Position numbers and translations under genes: made by a program
Notes under the pieces: generated by a model
What the model was told of the DNA's origin: nothing
Seen by the model: the letters and a program-made list of their open reading frames with translations, nothing else
Database searches by the model: none
Shown here: one piece after another, positions 52,792 through 61,462 of the stretch
Layout of the letters: each line of letters begins with the position of its first letter
Position numbering within the stretch: position 1 is the stretch's first letter
Assembly: GCF_000171235.2 (NCBI RefSeq)
Contig: NZ_ABEA03000004.1
Coordinates: forward strand, 45,527 to 109,526
Length of the DNA: 64,000 nt
Direction: 5' to 3'
Source of the DNA: Geminisphaera colitermitum TAV2
GTDB lineage: Bacteria; Verrucomicrobiota; Verrucomicrobiia; Opitutales; Opitutaceae

Positions 52792-52803
52792 CCCCCCCCC
52801 CCC
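52792..52803. repeat. Homopolymer C12 in the leader of the lyase gene
   Basis: Twelve C ending 16 bp upstream of the ATG at 52820, the same position as the C14 tract of the preceding gene. Confidence 0.8.
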
Positions 52804-52819
52804 GCACACACACCGGAAC

Positions 52820-53758
52820 ATGAAACCGCAAACCTCCTCTGAAATCCGTGGCAACTGGGCCACGCTGCTTCTCCCGATCAACGCCGACGACTCGATTGAC
52901 CACCACTTGCTCGCCGACGAAATCGACCACTACATCGCCGCCCGCGTGAACGGCATTTACTCCAACGGCAGCGCGGGCGAATTCTACACGCAGACCGAAA
53001 CCGAGTTTGACGACATCAATCAGCTCCTCGCCGAAAAATGCGAGAAGGCGCGGATGCCCTTCCAAATCGGCGCCAGCCACATGAGCCCGCAACTCTCGCT
53101 CGAACGCTTGCGCCGTGCCAAGGCGTTGTGTCCGTCCGCGTTTCAGATTATTTTGCCCGACTGGTTTGTCCCCGCGTGGCCGGAGATACTTGCATTTCTT
53201 GAGCGTATGCAAGAGGAGGCGGCGCCCATTCCGCTGGTCATTTACAATCCTCCGCACGCGAAACGTCACCTCACCCCGGACGAATGGTTGCAAATCGCCC
53301 GAAGATTTCCCGGCGTGGCCGGCATGAAAGTGCCCGGTGGTGACGACGCTTGGTATCGCGCAATGCAACCCGTTTTTGAGAAACTGTCGGTTTTCATTCC
53401 CGGACATACGCTGGCCAGCGGCATCTCGCACGGAGCGCATGGCGCCTACTCGAACGTTGCCTGCCTCAACCCCGCCGCCGCCCAACGCTGGTATGAACTC
53501 TGTATCCGCGACATCCCTGCCGGTCTCGCGCTCGAAGCCAAGCTCCGGGCATTTTGGGATGCGAACGTCGTTCCGCTGATCACGGAGAAAAAACTTCCCA
53601 ACATGGCCGCCGATAAAGCCACCGCCGTGGCAGGCAGCTGGCTCCCCGGTCTCACACCACGTCTGCGCTGGCCCTATGCGTGCGCGACCACCGGGGACGT
53701 GGCACGCATCAGCCGCGCATACCGAGAACTCAATTGTTTTTCACAGGCCCCCGCATGA
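52820..53758 (+). CDS. Dihydrodipicolinate synthase/N-acetylneuraminate lyase family protein
   Basis: A 312-residue class I aldolase. It has YSNGSAGEFYTQTETEFDDI (the usual GTTGE region altered to GSAGE), Tyr142 in IYNPPHAKRHLTP and the Schiff-base Lys170 in GVAGMKVPGG. It cleaves or forms a 2-keto acid with a pyruvate end; N-acetylneuraminate or a 2-keto-3-deoxy sugar acid are the likely substrates, given the sialidase and dehydratase in the operon. It is the last gene, followed by a strong terminator shared with the convergent mannan locus. Confidence 0.88.
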   Translation: MKPQTSSEIRGNWATLLLPINADDSIDHHLLADEIDHYIAARVNGIYSNGSAGEFYTQTETEFDDINQLLAEKCEKARMPFQIGASHMSPQLSLERLRRAKALCPSAFQIILPDWFVPAWPEILAFLERMQEEAAPIPLVIYNPPHAKRHLTPDEWLQIARRFPGVAGMKVPGGDDAWYRAMQPVFEKLSVFIPGHTLASGISHGAHGAYSNVACLNPAAAQRWYELCIRDIPAGLALEAKLRAFWDANVVPLITEKKLPNMAADKATAVAGSWLPGLTPRLRWPYACATTGDVARISRAYRELNCFSQAPA

Positions 53759-53787
53759 TGCGTCGTTGCGCGAACATGACGGAAAAC

Positions 53788-53829
53788 AAAGTAAAGATCC
53801 CCGGAGCTTGCTCCGGGGATCTTTACTTT
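53788..53829. terminator. Bidirectional terminator between convergent operons
   Basis: A 19-bp perfect stem (53788-53806 with 53811-53829, core AAAGATCCCCGGAG) and loop CTTG. The A-rich 5' flank and T-rich 3' flank make it work in both directions. Confidence 0.9.
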
Positions 53830-54059
53830 GAAGACAGTCCCTAATCCCGCAGAGCTCACGCCGGTTTCAGTGTCGCCGGGCGCTGTGTGGCCAGGACGCC
53901 ATTCCCAACATCCAGCACCTGCATTTATCCAAGCGTGTAGTTTACGATACATAGCGTTTCCTGTCTCTCGCCGCCTGACGAATCTGTCGGCGTGGACCAT
54001 CGCATCTCCAAGTTGCACGCTTGCCTTCCGATTACTCCCGCAATCGCTCGTGTGCGAAT
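53830..54059. other. Gene-free stretch downstream of the GH5 gene
   Basis: About 230 bp without a supported gene or repeat. Codon-like patterns on the minus strand do not match a family. Confidence 0.4.
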
Positions 54060-55748
54060 TCAGCGTTCGCGTTTCATCTCGAACTTTTCTCCGGCGAGGG
54101 CGCGTTTGGCGAAGGCTCCCCAGAAGGGCGTAGGGGTGTAGTTCCAGTCGCTGATGAGCACGGGCGTCGCAGCCGGATGAAAACACCAGGCAGTGTAGTG
54201 GAAATTGTTCTTTTGGATAAAACCGAGCATGTCGGGCGCCCACGTATAAGGGTCTTCCTGGTCCTTGAGGGGGATGAAATCCATTTTTTTGACGTCGGCT
54301 CCGAATTCGGCGACGAGGATGGGGTGTTTTTGCGGGACGCCAGCAAGCTTGGAAATCCAGTTTCGATGCCAGTTGTAAGCGTGCCATGAATACACGATGC
54401 CGTTGCCGCCAAGGTCATCGAGAGCGTATCCGTTGGAAATGCCGGTGAGGTCGTAGGACCAACTCAGGCCGGAGGCCAGGACGAGGTTCTTGGCACCGGT
54501 GTCGCGCACGGCTTTGACGAGAGCTTGCATGCCAATGGTGTGGTTGGCTGCGGTTTTCTTGGCGCGTTCCTCAGGGGTGAGGAAGGAGTCTTCGTCGAGA
54601 TTTTCCTTGTCGTTGGCGGTGTTGAGCTGGCCGCCATCACGCCAGACCTCCCAGCTCATGCCGTGGGGTTCGTTAAAGATGTCGAAGAGGGCGGCGGGGT
54701 GGTTTTTATAGCGAGTGGCGACGTCGGTCCAGAAGGCGGCGTGCTCGGGGCGGGGGGCTCGGAAACGGTGGAGATCAATGAGCAGATATGCGCCGCGGTT
54801 GGCGGCGAGGGTGAGGATTTTGTCCACCTGCCTGCGGTAGGCTTCGCCGCCGTCTTTTTGGCCGGGAGTCTGGCCAAACCAGTGGTCATCGCGGATGGGA
54901 AGTCGGAGGATGTTGGCTTTCCATTGTTCGACGGCAACGAGGAGGGTTTTGGGGCCTTGCTGGTCTTGGTAGAGGGTTTCCATGCCGCTGGTGCTGAGGC
55001 CGCGCAGGAGGATTTCGCGTCCGTCGGGGGTGAGAATTTTGTTGCCGGAGACGTGGAGTTCGGGGGGCCATTTGGATTTGTCGGGGGCTTCGTCTGGGAC
55101 GTAACGAGCTTTTTCCTCGGCGGCGCGTTTGGCGGCGGCGGCTTCGAGTTGGGCAGGGTCGGCGGGGGTGAGGTGGAGGTCGTCGAGGTCGAGGGTGCCG
55201 CTTTGCACTTCAAAGAGGGAATACATGAGGACGACGGCGGCGGCGTTGTCGGGGACCAGGAAACTGGTTTTGCGCTGAACCCATCCTTTGGTGTCGCGGT
55301 TGGTGAAGGGGTGCTTGGGCTTGGCGGCGGGGCCGTCGGTGATTTTGCGGTCGGTGGCGTCGAGGAATTCGATCATGATGCGAGCGTCGTGCCACTGGGC
55401 GGCGCCACGTTTGAAGTTGGCGAGGCGTTCGCGCCAGGCGAGTTCGAGGGCTTGGGGTTTGGGGGTGTTTTTCGGGAAATAGTGGCGGGTGTAGATCATG
55501 ATCATCTCGCCGGGTTTTTGGGAGGCGAGGCGAAGGAAGCGGTTGCCGGTTTCGGGGTCTTTTTCCCAGGTGACGCCGGTTTCGGGGCGGGGCCATTTGT
55601 CGGGCCAGCCGGCAGGGTCGGTGGGGTCGGCGGTTTCGATGTTGCCGTTGGGGATGAGGTCGATCGCGGCGGCGAGGGTGGCAAGGGTTGCGGCGAGAAA
55701 CAAGGCGCAGGTGATGGGGAGGCGGAGGAGGTGTTGTCGTTTGTGCAT
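54060..55748 (-). CDS. Secreted GH5-type glycoside hydrolase with N-terminal carbohydrate-binding domain
   Basis: A 562-residue protein. Signal peptide residues 1-28 (LPITCALFLAATLATLAAAI core). Residues 30-205 form a jelly-roll like CBM4/9 (LIPNGNIETADPTDPAGWPD, LDLDDLHLTPADP). The GH5 barrel covers 225-560, with LRLPIRDDHWFG, acid/base Glu in LFDIFNEPHGMS (about 357), VYSWHAYNWHRNW and nucleophile Glu in ILVAEFGAD (about 478). Likely endo-beta-mannanase or glucanase acting outside the cell. It is the last gene of the mannan locus, 8 bp after the GH38-like gene. Confidence 0.88.
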   Translation of the reverse strand: MHKRQHLLRLPITCALFLAATLATLAAAIDLIPNGNIETADPTDPAGWPDKWPRPETGVTWEKDPETGNRFLRLASQKPGEMIMIYTRHYFPKNTPKPQALELAWRERLANFKRGAAQWHDARIMIEFLDATDRKITDGPAAKPKHPFTNRDTKGWVQRKTSFLVPDNAAAVVLMYSLFEVQSGTLDLDDLHLTPADPAQLEAAAAKRAAEEKARYVPDEAPDKSKWPPELHVSGNKILTPDGREILLRGLSTSGMETLYQDQQGPKTLLVAVEQWKANILRLPIRDDHWFGQTPGQKDGGEAYRRQVDKILTLAANRGAYLLIDLHRFRAPRPEHAAFWTDVATRYKNHPAALFDIFNEPHGMSWEVWRDGGQLNTANDKENLDEDSFLTPEERAKKTAANHTIGMQALVKAVRDTGAKNLVLASGLSWSYDLTGISNGYALDDLGGNGIVYSWHAYNWHRNWISKLAGVPQKHPILVAEFGADVKKMDFIPLKDQEDPYTWAPDMLGFIQKNNFHYTAWCFHPAATPVLISDWNYTPTPFWGAFAKRALAGEKFEMKRER

Positions 55749-55756
55749 GGTAACGG

Positions 55757-58273
55757 TTATTCGGATACGCGGAAGGTGGGGAAACCGTCGAGAGCGAGGG
55801 CGTGGAGGTGGGCCATGGCCGCAACGGGGGTGGCAAGGTGGGGGCCGCTTTCAACACGGTAGCGATATTCGTGGAATCCGGCGAGGCTGGCGTCGAAGTT
55901 GGTCTCCCAGAAATTTGTCATAAGCCATGAATAGGGGAGGGGGGAGTCGTTGCCGAGGGCTGGGTTGCCCATGAGGCGGCGGGGGCCGTGCGCAAGGGGG
56001 CCGATATGCAGGAGGGGGGCGTCGGGTGTGGCTATGACGAGGCCGGTGTTTTCGTGGCAGGAGGCGAGGCCTTCTTGTATGCTATACCAGTCGGTGTTGG
56101 TGTCGGGGAGTTGGTCGTGCCAGGGACGGATGGGGGCGCCGGGTTTGTCGAGCCAGAGTTGTCCGCCGGGGATGGCGAAGGGGAGTGCGAGGTGGAGGTT
56201 TTCGGGTTCCCAGACGGAGGTTTTGTGGAGGCGGAGTGTAGCATCGACACGGGGGAGGTTTTTCCAGATGTCGAGGGTGACGCGCCACCAGTGGCAACCT
56301 TCAACGGAATAGCGGAGTGTGACGGGTATCCAGTTTTCGGTGGCGGGTGGAAATTCGATGCCAATGAGGGTGCCCGGGGTGGTGCGGACGCCGGAACCTT
56401 TTCGGTTGCGCCCGAGGCGCGAGCGGGCCCAGGTCATGTCGGCACCTTCGGATCCTGCAATCGGGGTGACTTCGTAAAGGGGGGAGAAGGGAGCGTGGGG
56501 GCGGGCAGGTATCAGGAGTTCGGTGCGGGTGGTTTTGTCGTGCCAGGTGGTGATGCCTTCGGTATCCGAAAATTCGATGCAGAGGTGGGGGGTCTCGACA
56601 CGGTGGTGGCCGGGGGCGGAGCCAGCATGGGTGCGGCCGTTGGCGATGTCGTCGGGGAGGCCGCGTTCGGTGACGTTGCGGGCGAGGGAGCGGAGGGCGC
56701 CGGTGCCGGTGCAGAGTTCGAGGCGGGCGGTGTCGCCGGGGGGGAGGGTGAGGGTGACGTCACAGGTGATGCCGCGGGGGGCGGGGCTGACGCGGCAGGG
56801 AAGTTTTTGGCCGGTGCGGGTGTCGATGACCTGGGGGTTGAGAGGGAGGAGATCGAAGTCTTTGGATTCGAGGTGGAGGCGGGCGGTATCGGTGTGGGAG
56901 TGGGTGTGGGGGTTGAGGGCTTTGTAAAAGAAGCGGGGGCCGGCTTCGCGGGGAGCGAGGGGGGGGAGGGCTCCGTGGTGGATGGCGAGGGCGGCATCAC
57001 GGAGTTCGATGGCGGCGGCCCAGGCGGCGCAGGCAAGGGCGCGTTTGCCTCCTCCTATGGCTTTGACGTTGATGTCCCAGGGGGCGGAGATGGAGTCGGA
57101 GTGGTTGAAGGTGTGTTCGGCGAAGAGGAGGAGGTGTTGTTCGAGGGAGTTTTGGTCGGTGGTGGTGTTGATGGCGATGTCGTCGCGGGTTGGGGGGGGG
57201 GGGGGGAGGTTGGCCAGCCAGCGGCGGGTGCGGGAGGCGGCTCGGTGGAGGCGGACTTCAGCGGGGATGGAGGCGGGGCCGTCGGACCACCAGTCGGGCC
57301 AGTCGCCCCGGTAGCGGGGGATGGGGATGTTTTTTTCGGCGGCGCGGACCTGGCGGCAGAGTTCGGCGGGGGAACTCATGCGGAGGATGATGCGGGGGGC
57401 TCGGGAGTCGGCGGGGGTGGTGGCGATGTTCCAGCGGTGAACGAAGCGGATGATGGCTTCGGTGGGGGGGGAGTTGTCGGTCATGGCCCCGGAGAGGTGA
57501 AGGGGGACGAAGTCGTAGGGGTAGTTGTCGTCTTCGAGTTGGCGGAGGTAGCGGGGGAGGCGAGTGAGGGCAATGGGAAGGGTGTCGTCGGTGCGGGTGG
57601 CGGGGCGGAGTTCGTCGGTGAAATCATAGGTGAGAACGGCGCCGGGGGCGAGGCCGAGGGCGTTGCCGAGGTTGTAGTGTTCGCCGTTCCAGACGAGGAG
57701 TTCGCGGTTGTCGTGGGTTTGCCAGTAGAAGGGGAGCTGGCGGCGTCCGATGGGGGCGAGGCCGTGGTGGGCGTGGACGCAGGTAACGAGGTTTTGGATA
57801 CCGGTGTCAAGAAGGGCGGCGGCATAGTGCCAGCCGAAGCCGTTGACGTCGGCGGAGAGGGCGGTGTCGAGGGGGAGAGTGTGCTTTTGGGCAAAGGCGC
57901 GGGCGCGGGCGAGGGCGGCGTGGTGGAGGGAGGCGTCGGGGAGTTCGGTGAAGTGGAGGTAGGTGCCGGAGAGGGCGATGGCGCCGGTGCGAATGGCGTC
58001 GATGAGTTCGCGGTGGCGGTGGGGGGGGGTGCGGGCGAGCCATTGTTCTATGGACCAGTGACATTCGTTGGTCCAGATGAAGCCGCGGAGGGCGGGGTCG
58101 GCGTCGGGGTTGCCGTCGGGCGCGGTGGCGCGGTGCGCGAGGGCGATGGCTTGGTCGAGGTAGTCGGCGTGGCAGCGCGCGATTTTTTGCTGCGAGTCGG
58201 TGAAGCCGACGTCGGTGTGCGTGTGGTGAATGAGGTGAACCGTCCAGTTGCGACGGGGGAGGAGGTGGTTCAT
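55757..58273 (-). CDS. GH38-like hydrolase (DUF5054 type)
   Basis: An 838-residue protein. Metal-binding HLIHHTHTDVGFTDSQQKI (residues 14-32) and nucleophile-site Asp in TALSADVNGFGWHY (about 142) match the GH38 pattern in a diverged form, as in DUF5054 proteins. WTVHLI starts directly and no signal peptide is present. The C-terminal half is a mannosidase-type beta-sandwich (RVDATLRLHKTSVWEPENLH). It presumably removes alpha-linked sugar from imported glycans. Residues 355-361 (NLPPPPPTR) are encoded over 15 C; a slip there would truncate the protein in the middle. Confidence 0.8.
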   Translation of the reverse strand: MNHLLPRRNWTVHLIHHTHTDVGFTDSQQKIARCHADYLDQAIALAHRATAPDGNPDADPALRGFIWTNECHWSIEQWLARTPPHRHRELIDAIRTGAIALSGTYLHFTELPDASLHHAALARARAFAQKHTLPLDTALSADVNGFGWHYAAALLDTGIQNLVTCVHAHHGLAPIGRRQLPFYWQTHDNRELLVWNGEHYNLGNALGLAPGAVLTYDFTDELRPATRTDDTLPIALTRLPRYLRQLEDDNYPYDFVPLHLSGAMTDNSPPTEAIIRFVHRWNIATTPADSRAPRIILRMSSPAELCRQVRAAEKNIPIPRYRGDWPDWWSDGPASIPAEVRLHRAASRTRRWLANLPPPPPTRDDIAINTTTDQNSLEQHLLLFAEHTFNHSDSISAPWDINVKAIGGGKRALACAAWAAAIELRDAALAIHHGALPPLAPREAGPRFFYKALNPHTHSHTDTARLHLESKDFDLLPLNPQVIDTRTGQKLPCRVSPAPRGITCDVTLTLPPGDTARLELCTGTGALRSLARNVTERGLPDDIANGRTHAGSAPGHHRVETPHLCIEFSDTEGITTWHDKTTRTELLIPARPHAPFSPLYEVTPIAGSEGADMTWARSRLGRNRKGSGVRTTPGTLIGIEFPPATENWIPVTLRYSVEGCHWWRVTLDIWKNLPRVDATLRLHKTSVWEPENLHLALPFAIPGGQLWLDKPGAPIRPWHDQLPDTNTDWYSIQEGLASCHENTGLVIATPDAPLLHIGPLAHGPRRLMGNPALGNDSPLPYSWLMTNFWETNFDASLAGFHEYRYRVESGPHLATPVAAMAHLHALALDGFPTFRVSE
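57192..57206. repeat. Homopolymer G15 inside the GH38-like gene
   Basis: Fifteen G on the plus strand, read as PPPPP near residue 358. In frame as given. G9 at 58021-58029 lies in the same gene. Confidence 0.82.
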
Positions 58274-58313
58274 GTGGCGGAGTTCGGCGAGGGGATGGAA
58301 AAAATGGGAGGGA

Positions 58314-59554
58314 TTAGCGGAGGTTTTTGAGTTGGTATTGTTTGCCGGAGAGGGCGGCTTTGACGTGCGCGCCCCAGTAGGGGGTGGGGGTGTAGTCCCA
58401 GTCGGAAACGGCCATGGGACCGCAGCGGGGGTGAAAGCTGAAGCCTGTCCAGTTAAGGCGTTTTTGCTGGATGATGGCGATCATGTCTTCGGCCCAGCTC
58501 CCGAGGGGGTAGCGTTGGTGTTGCGGGATGAACGGGAAGCGTTCGTAGTCGGGGGGGCAGCCGACTTCGCCGATGAAAAGGGGGTGTTTTGCGGCGGCAT
58601 CGAGGAAGTGTTTTTGCCAGTCATTGAGCCATGGATACACGTGGCTGGAATACATGATGCCGTTGGCGTCGGAGGTGTCGGCGAGGGCGTGACCGGAGAG
58701 AATGCCGGTGAGGTCGTAGCCCCAGTCAATGCCGCCGGCGATGATGAGGTTGCGGGCGCCGGTGGAGCGGACGGCATTGACGAGGTCTTGCATGCCGAGG
58801 GCGGTGTCGGATTCGGTTTTTACGGGGATGGCAACGGGGTTGTTGTCGTCGTGGCGGTTGTCAGGGCCGGCGAGGGAGCCGCCATCGCGCCAGATTTTCC
58901 AGGAGACGCCGACGGGTTCGTTAAAGAGTTCGTAGAGGACAGCGGGGTGGTTTTTGTAACGGGAGGCGGCGTCTTTCCAGAAGACGAGGTGTTCCTGGTT
59001 GACGGGGCCGAAGGCGTGGAGGTCGAGCACGAGCCATGCACCGCGAGCGGCGGCGAGGCGGACGAGTTCGTCAACGGTGCGGCGGTAGGTGGTGGCGGCT
59101 TTTTTCGCGGCGGGGGTGGCGCAGGCGGCGGCATCAGTGGCGGGCGCGCCTCCTTTGGCGGGGAGGCCAAACCAGAGGCGGTGTTGCACGGGGAGGCGGA
59201 TGCAGTTGGCCTTCCATTCGTCGATGGCCTGGAGGAGGGCCCAGTGCATGTGTTCGCCAGGGCCCCATTCCATGCTGTCGATGCAGAGGCCCTGGAGTTG
59301 GATCTCACGAGGCGGGGTGGTGGGGTCGGCTATGACGAGGTGGTTGCCGGAGACTTTGATTTCGGGGGTTTTGCTGGCGGGAGGGGCGGCGAGTTCGCGG
59401 GTGATGATTGCCCGGCGGCGAGCGAGGGTTTGTTCGTCAGGGGGCTGGGAGGGGGGGAGGTTTCGGCTCGCGCATGGGGCGCGAGCAAGGCGAGGAGCGC
59501 GAGGGCTGGCAGCAGTAGCTGGCAAATGAGGGAGGGAAGACGGCAGCGGCTCAT
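58314..59554 (-). CDS. GH5-type glycoside hydrolase, signal peptide out of frame with the enzyme
   Basis: From ATG 59554 the first frame gives a clear signal peptide (MSRCRLPSLICQLLLPALAL then LALLAPHARAETS). The hydrolase frame begins only after the tract G7 at 59451-59457: LPPSQPPDEQTLARRRAIIT and onward, with LYELFNEPVGVSWKIWRDGG (acid/base Glu), GIMYSSHVYPWLNDW and HPLFIGEVGCPPDYE (nucleophile Glu). The two frames differ by one base. Adding one G to the tract would give ETSPPSQPPDEQ and a complete secreted protein of about 413 residues. No ATG opens the hydrolase frame on its own, only a TTG at 59525. So the gene is either phase-off, recently broken or misread in sequencing. The barrel is collinear with the GH5 gene at 54060. 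Confidence 0.82.
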
Positions 59555-59584
59555 GTGGCGGGAGGGGGGGGAGGGGCTTGTTTT

Positions 59585-60313
59585 TTACATCCGTTCGTAG
59601 GTGGTGGGGGAGAGGCGTCCGACGCTGCCGTCGAAGAAAACGGCGTTGTAGTAGTTGCCGTGAACGTGCTGGGGAGGGATGTTGGGTTTGTGGGAGGAGT
59701 TTTTCATACGTTCGTTGTTGAGGCGTGGCAGGTTCATCAATTGGTCAGTTTCCGCCATCGCCCATTCACGGGATGGGTTTTGCACTTCGGCAAGTTTCTT
59801 GCCCAGTGCCGGGCCATTGCCGTCACGGGGACCAAATGGATATTCGATGCCTTCTCCTTCTTTCGGTGGGAGTGACTTCAGGACAATGGACATGGGGATG
59901 TCCCTCATTGCATCGGTGGCAGGAAATTGCGCGGGGCTGGCAGCAAGCCACGCGGGGCAGGCTAAGAGGGGATGGGGAAATTGGAGCCTGTAATCGGCAC
60001 CCAGATAGGGGCCGAGTCTGTCTTTGTTCGGGAGTCGGTATTCGCTAATGCTGTTGATGCCAGGGGTGCAAGATTGCACGTCCTGAAGGTGTCCGGGCAG
60101 GGATTCTTTGTGGTCGCTGGCGAAGAGGAGCATCGCTGTACCGAGCTGGCGGAAGTTAGCGACGCAGCGGGCGTTGGCCGCTACTTTGCGGGCTTTGCTG
60201 ACGGCGACTATTGTCAGGGCAGCCAGAATTCCGATGATCGCTATGACGGTCAGGAGTTCGATGAGCGTGAAGGCGGTGCGGTCAGAGGCGGGGCGACGGG
60301 GATGTTGTGTCAT
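59585..60313 (-). CDS. Prepilin-like protein with H-X9-DG motif
   Basis: A 242-residue pseudopilin: cleavage site and helix in TAFTLIELLTVIAIIGILAA (residues 13-32), then ARCVANFRQLGTAMLLFASD, and HGNYYNAVFFDG near the C terminus, an exact H-X9-DG. It is embedded between GH130 and GH5 genes on the same strand, 24 and 30 bp from them, so it is part of the mannan operon and not of a pilus locus. Third member of the family in the window. Confidence 0.88.
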   Translation of the reverse strand: MTQHPRRPASDRTAFTLIELLTVIAIIGILAALTIVAVSKARKVAANARCVANFRQLGTAMLLFASDHKESLPGHLQDVQSCTPGINSISEYRLPNKDRLGPYLGADYRLQFPHPLLACPAWLAASPAQFPATDAMRDIPMSIVLKSLPPKEGEGIEYPFGPRDGNGPALGKKLAEVQNPSREWAMAETDQLMNLPRLNNERMKNSSHKPNIPPQHVHGNYYNAVFFDGSVGRLSPTTYERM

Positions 60314-60321
60314 GGGGAGCA

Positions 60322-60333
60322 GGGGGGGGGGGG
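60322..60333. repeat. Homopolymer G12 in the leader of the pseudopilin gene
   Basis: Twelve G on the plus strand, 8 bp upstream of the ATG at 60313, between it and the GH130 stop. As C on the mRNA it sits where a ribosome-binding site would be. Confidence 0.8.
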
Positions 60334-60337
60334 GAGG

Positions 60338-61411
60338 TCAGACGCCGAGGTGTTGGAGGATTTCGGCGATGGAGAGGGTGGCGGCGCAGATGACGGTGTC
60401 GGCGGCGCCGTAGTAGAGGGTGAGGCGATCGCCATCCACGATGTGACCGTTGGTGAAAACGACGTTCCCGACAAAGCCGCGGCGTTCGTATTCGGAATCC
60501 GGTGACATGAGTGGGGCATCGCTACGGGCAAGAATTTTTGTGGGGTCCTCAAGGTCGAGGAGGAGGGCGCCGAGGCAGTAGCGGCAATGGTGGTCGGAGC
60601 CGTGATAGATGGCGAGCCAGCCGTGGTCGGTTTTGATGGGGGCGGCGCCAGCTCCGATGCGTTCGCTGTCCCAGTGATTGGGACGAGTGGTGGCCAGGCA
60701 GGCGTGGTGGCCCCAGTGAATCATGTCGGGGGAGCGGGCGAGCCAGATGTAGTGGCCGCCGGGGCCGAGTCCGCTGGGCCGATGGAAGGCGGTCCAGGCT
60801 CGGGCGTGAGCGGGGCCGGTTTTTTCGGGGAAGAGGGCGACGTCTTTGTTGTGGGGGGGGAAGATGACGCCGTGGCGTTCGAAGGTTCTCCAGTCGGTGG
60901 TGGTGGCGAGGCCGGCGACGACGCCGGCGGGGGAGGAGGTGCTGTAGGTGAGGTGGTAGCGGCCGTCGATGTGTTCGACGCGGCAGTCTTCGATGCCGAA
61001 GGTTTCGTAGGAGCCCTGACCGATGAGGGCGGGGTGGGCGTCCGGGGTGAAGTGCTGACCATCGTCGTCACTCCAGGCGAGGCGGAGGTGAGAGAGGGTG
61101 GTGAGGTAGCCGCGGCCCTTGTAGTCGAAGCCCCGGGCCTCGCCAGGAGGAAGGCGAAGCTCGGGGTCGTCGGCGCGGATGCGAAGGATGGTCATGCCGC
61201 CGGGAGCGGCTGGATCGAGGAGGGGGGTGCTGATCCAGCCGGGTTCTTGTATCGGGCGTTCCGCTACGCGGAGGAGGAGTCCGATACGGCCTTGGTAGCG
61301 GAAGGCTCCGGGGTTGAGGAGGAGTTCAACGGCCATGTCGGGGCGGCTGGGGGGCACGTCAGCAGGCGTGAGGATGGGGTTGTGCGGGAAACGGTGGATG
61401 GCGGGTGTCAT
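60338..61411 (-). CDS. GH130-family beta-mannoside phosphorylase/hydrolase
   Basis: A 357-residue five-bladed propeller. N-terminal RFPHNPILTPADVP and LNPGAFRYQGRIGLLLRVAE are typical, as is the catalytic Asp in ETFGIEDCRVEHIDGRYHLT (about residue 139). NKDVALFPEK, DSERIGAGAAPIKTDHGWLA and the C-terminal YYGAADTVICAATL are family features. GH130 enzymes phosphorolyse beta-1,4-mannobiose or mannosyl-N-acetylglucosamine in the cytoplasm. It is the first gene of the GH130/pseudopilin/GH5/GH38/GH5 operon and marks the target as a beta-mannan or N-glycan core. Confidence 0.93.
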   Translation of the reverse strand: MTPAIHRFPHNPILTPADVPPSRPDMAVELLLNPGAFRYQGRIGLLLRVAERPIQEPGWISTPLLDPAAPGGMTILRIRADDPELRLPPGEARGFDYKGRGYLTTLSHLRLAWSDDDGQHFTPDAHPALIGQGSYETFGIEDCRVEHIDGRYHLTYSTSSPAGVVAGLATTTDWRTFERHGVIFPPHNKDVALFPEKTGPAHARAWTAFHRPSGLGPGGHYIWLARSPDMIHWGHHACLATTRPNHWDSERIGAGAAPIKTDHGWLAIYHGSDHHCRYCLGALLLDLEDPTKILARSDAPLMSPDSEYERRGFVGNVVFTNGHIVDGDRLTLYYGAADTVICAATLSIAEILQHLGV

Positions 61412-61462
61412 GCAGGGAAAGGACTGAAGGCTGCGGAGATCGGAGGGGATCCGGCGTGCGGT

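Noticed and set aside
53830..54059. Minus-strand coding frame between the terminator and the GH5 gene
   Set aside because: It reads through the terminator stem and shows no family features.
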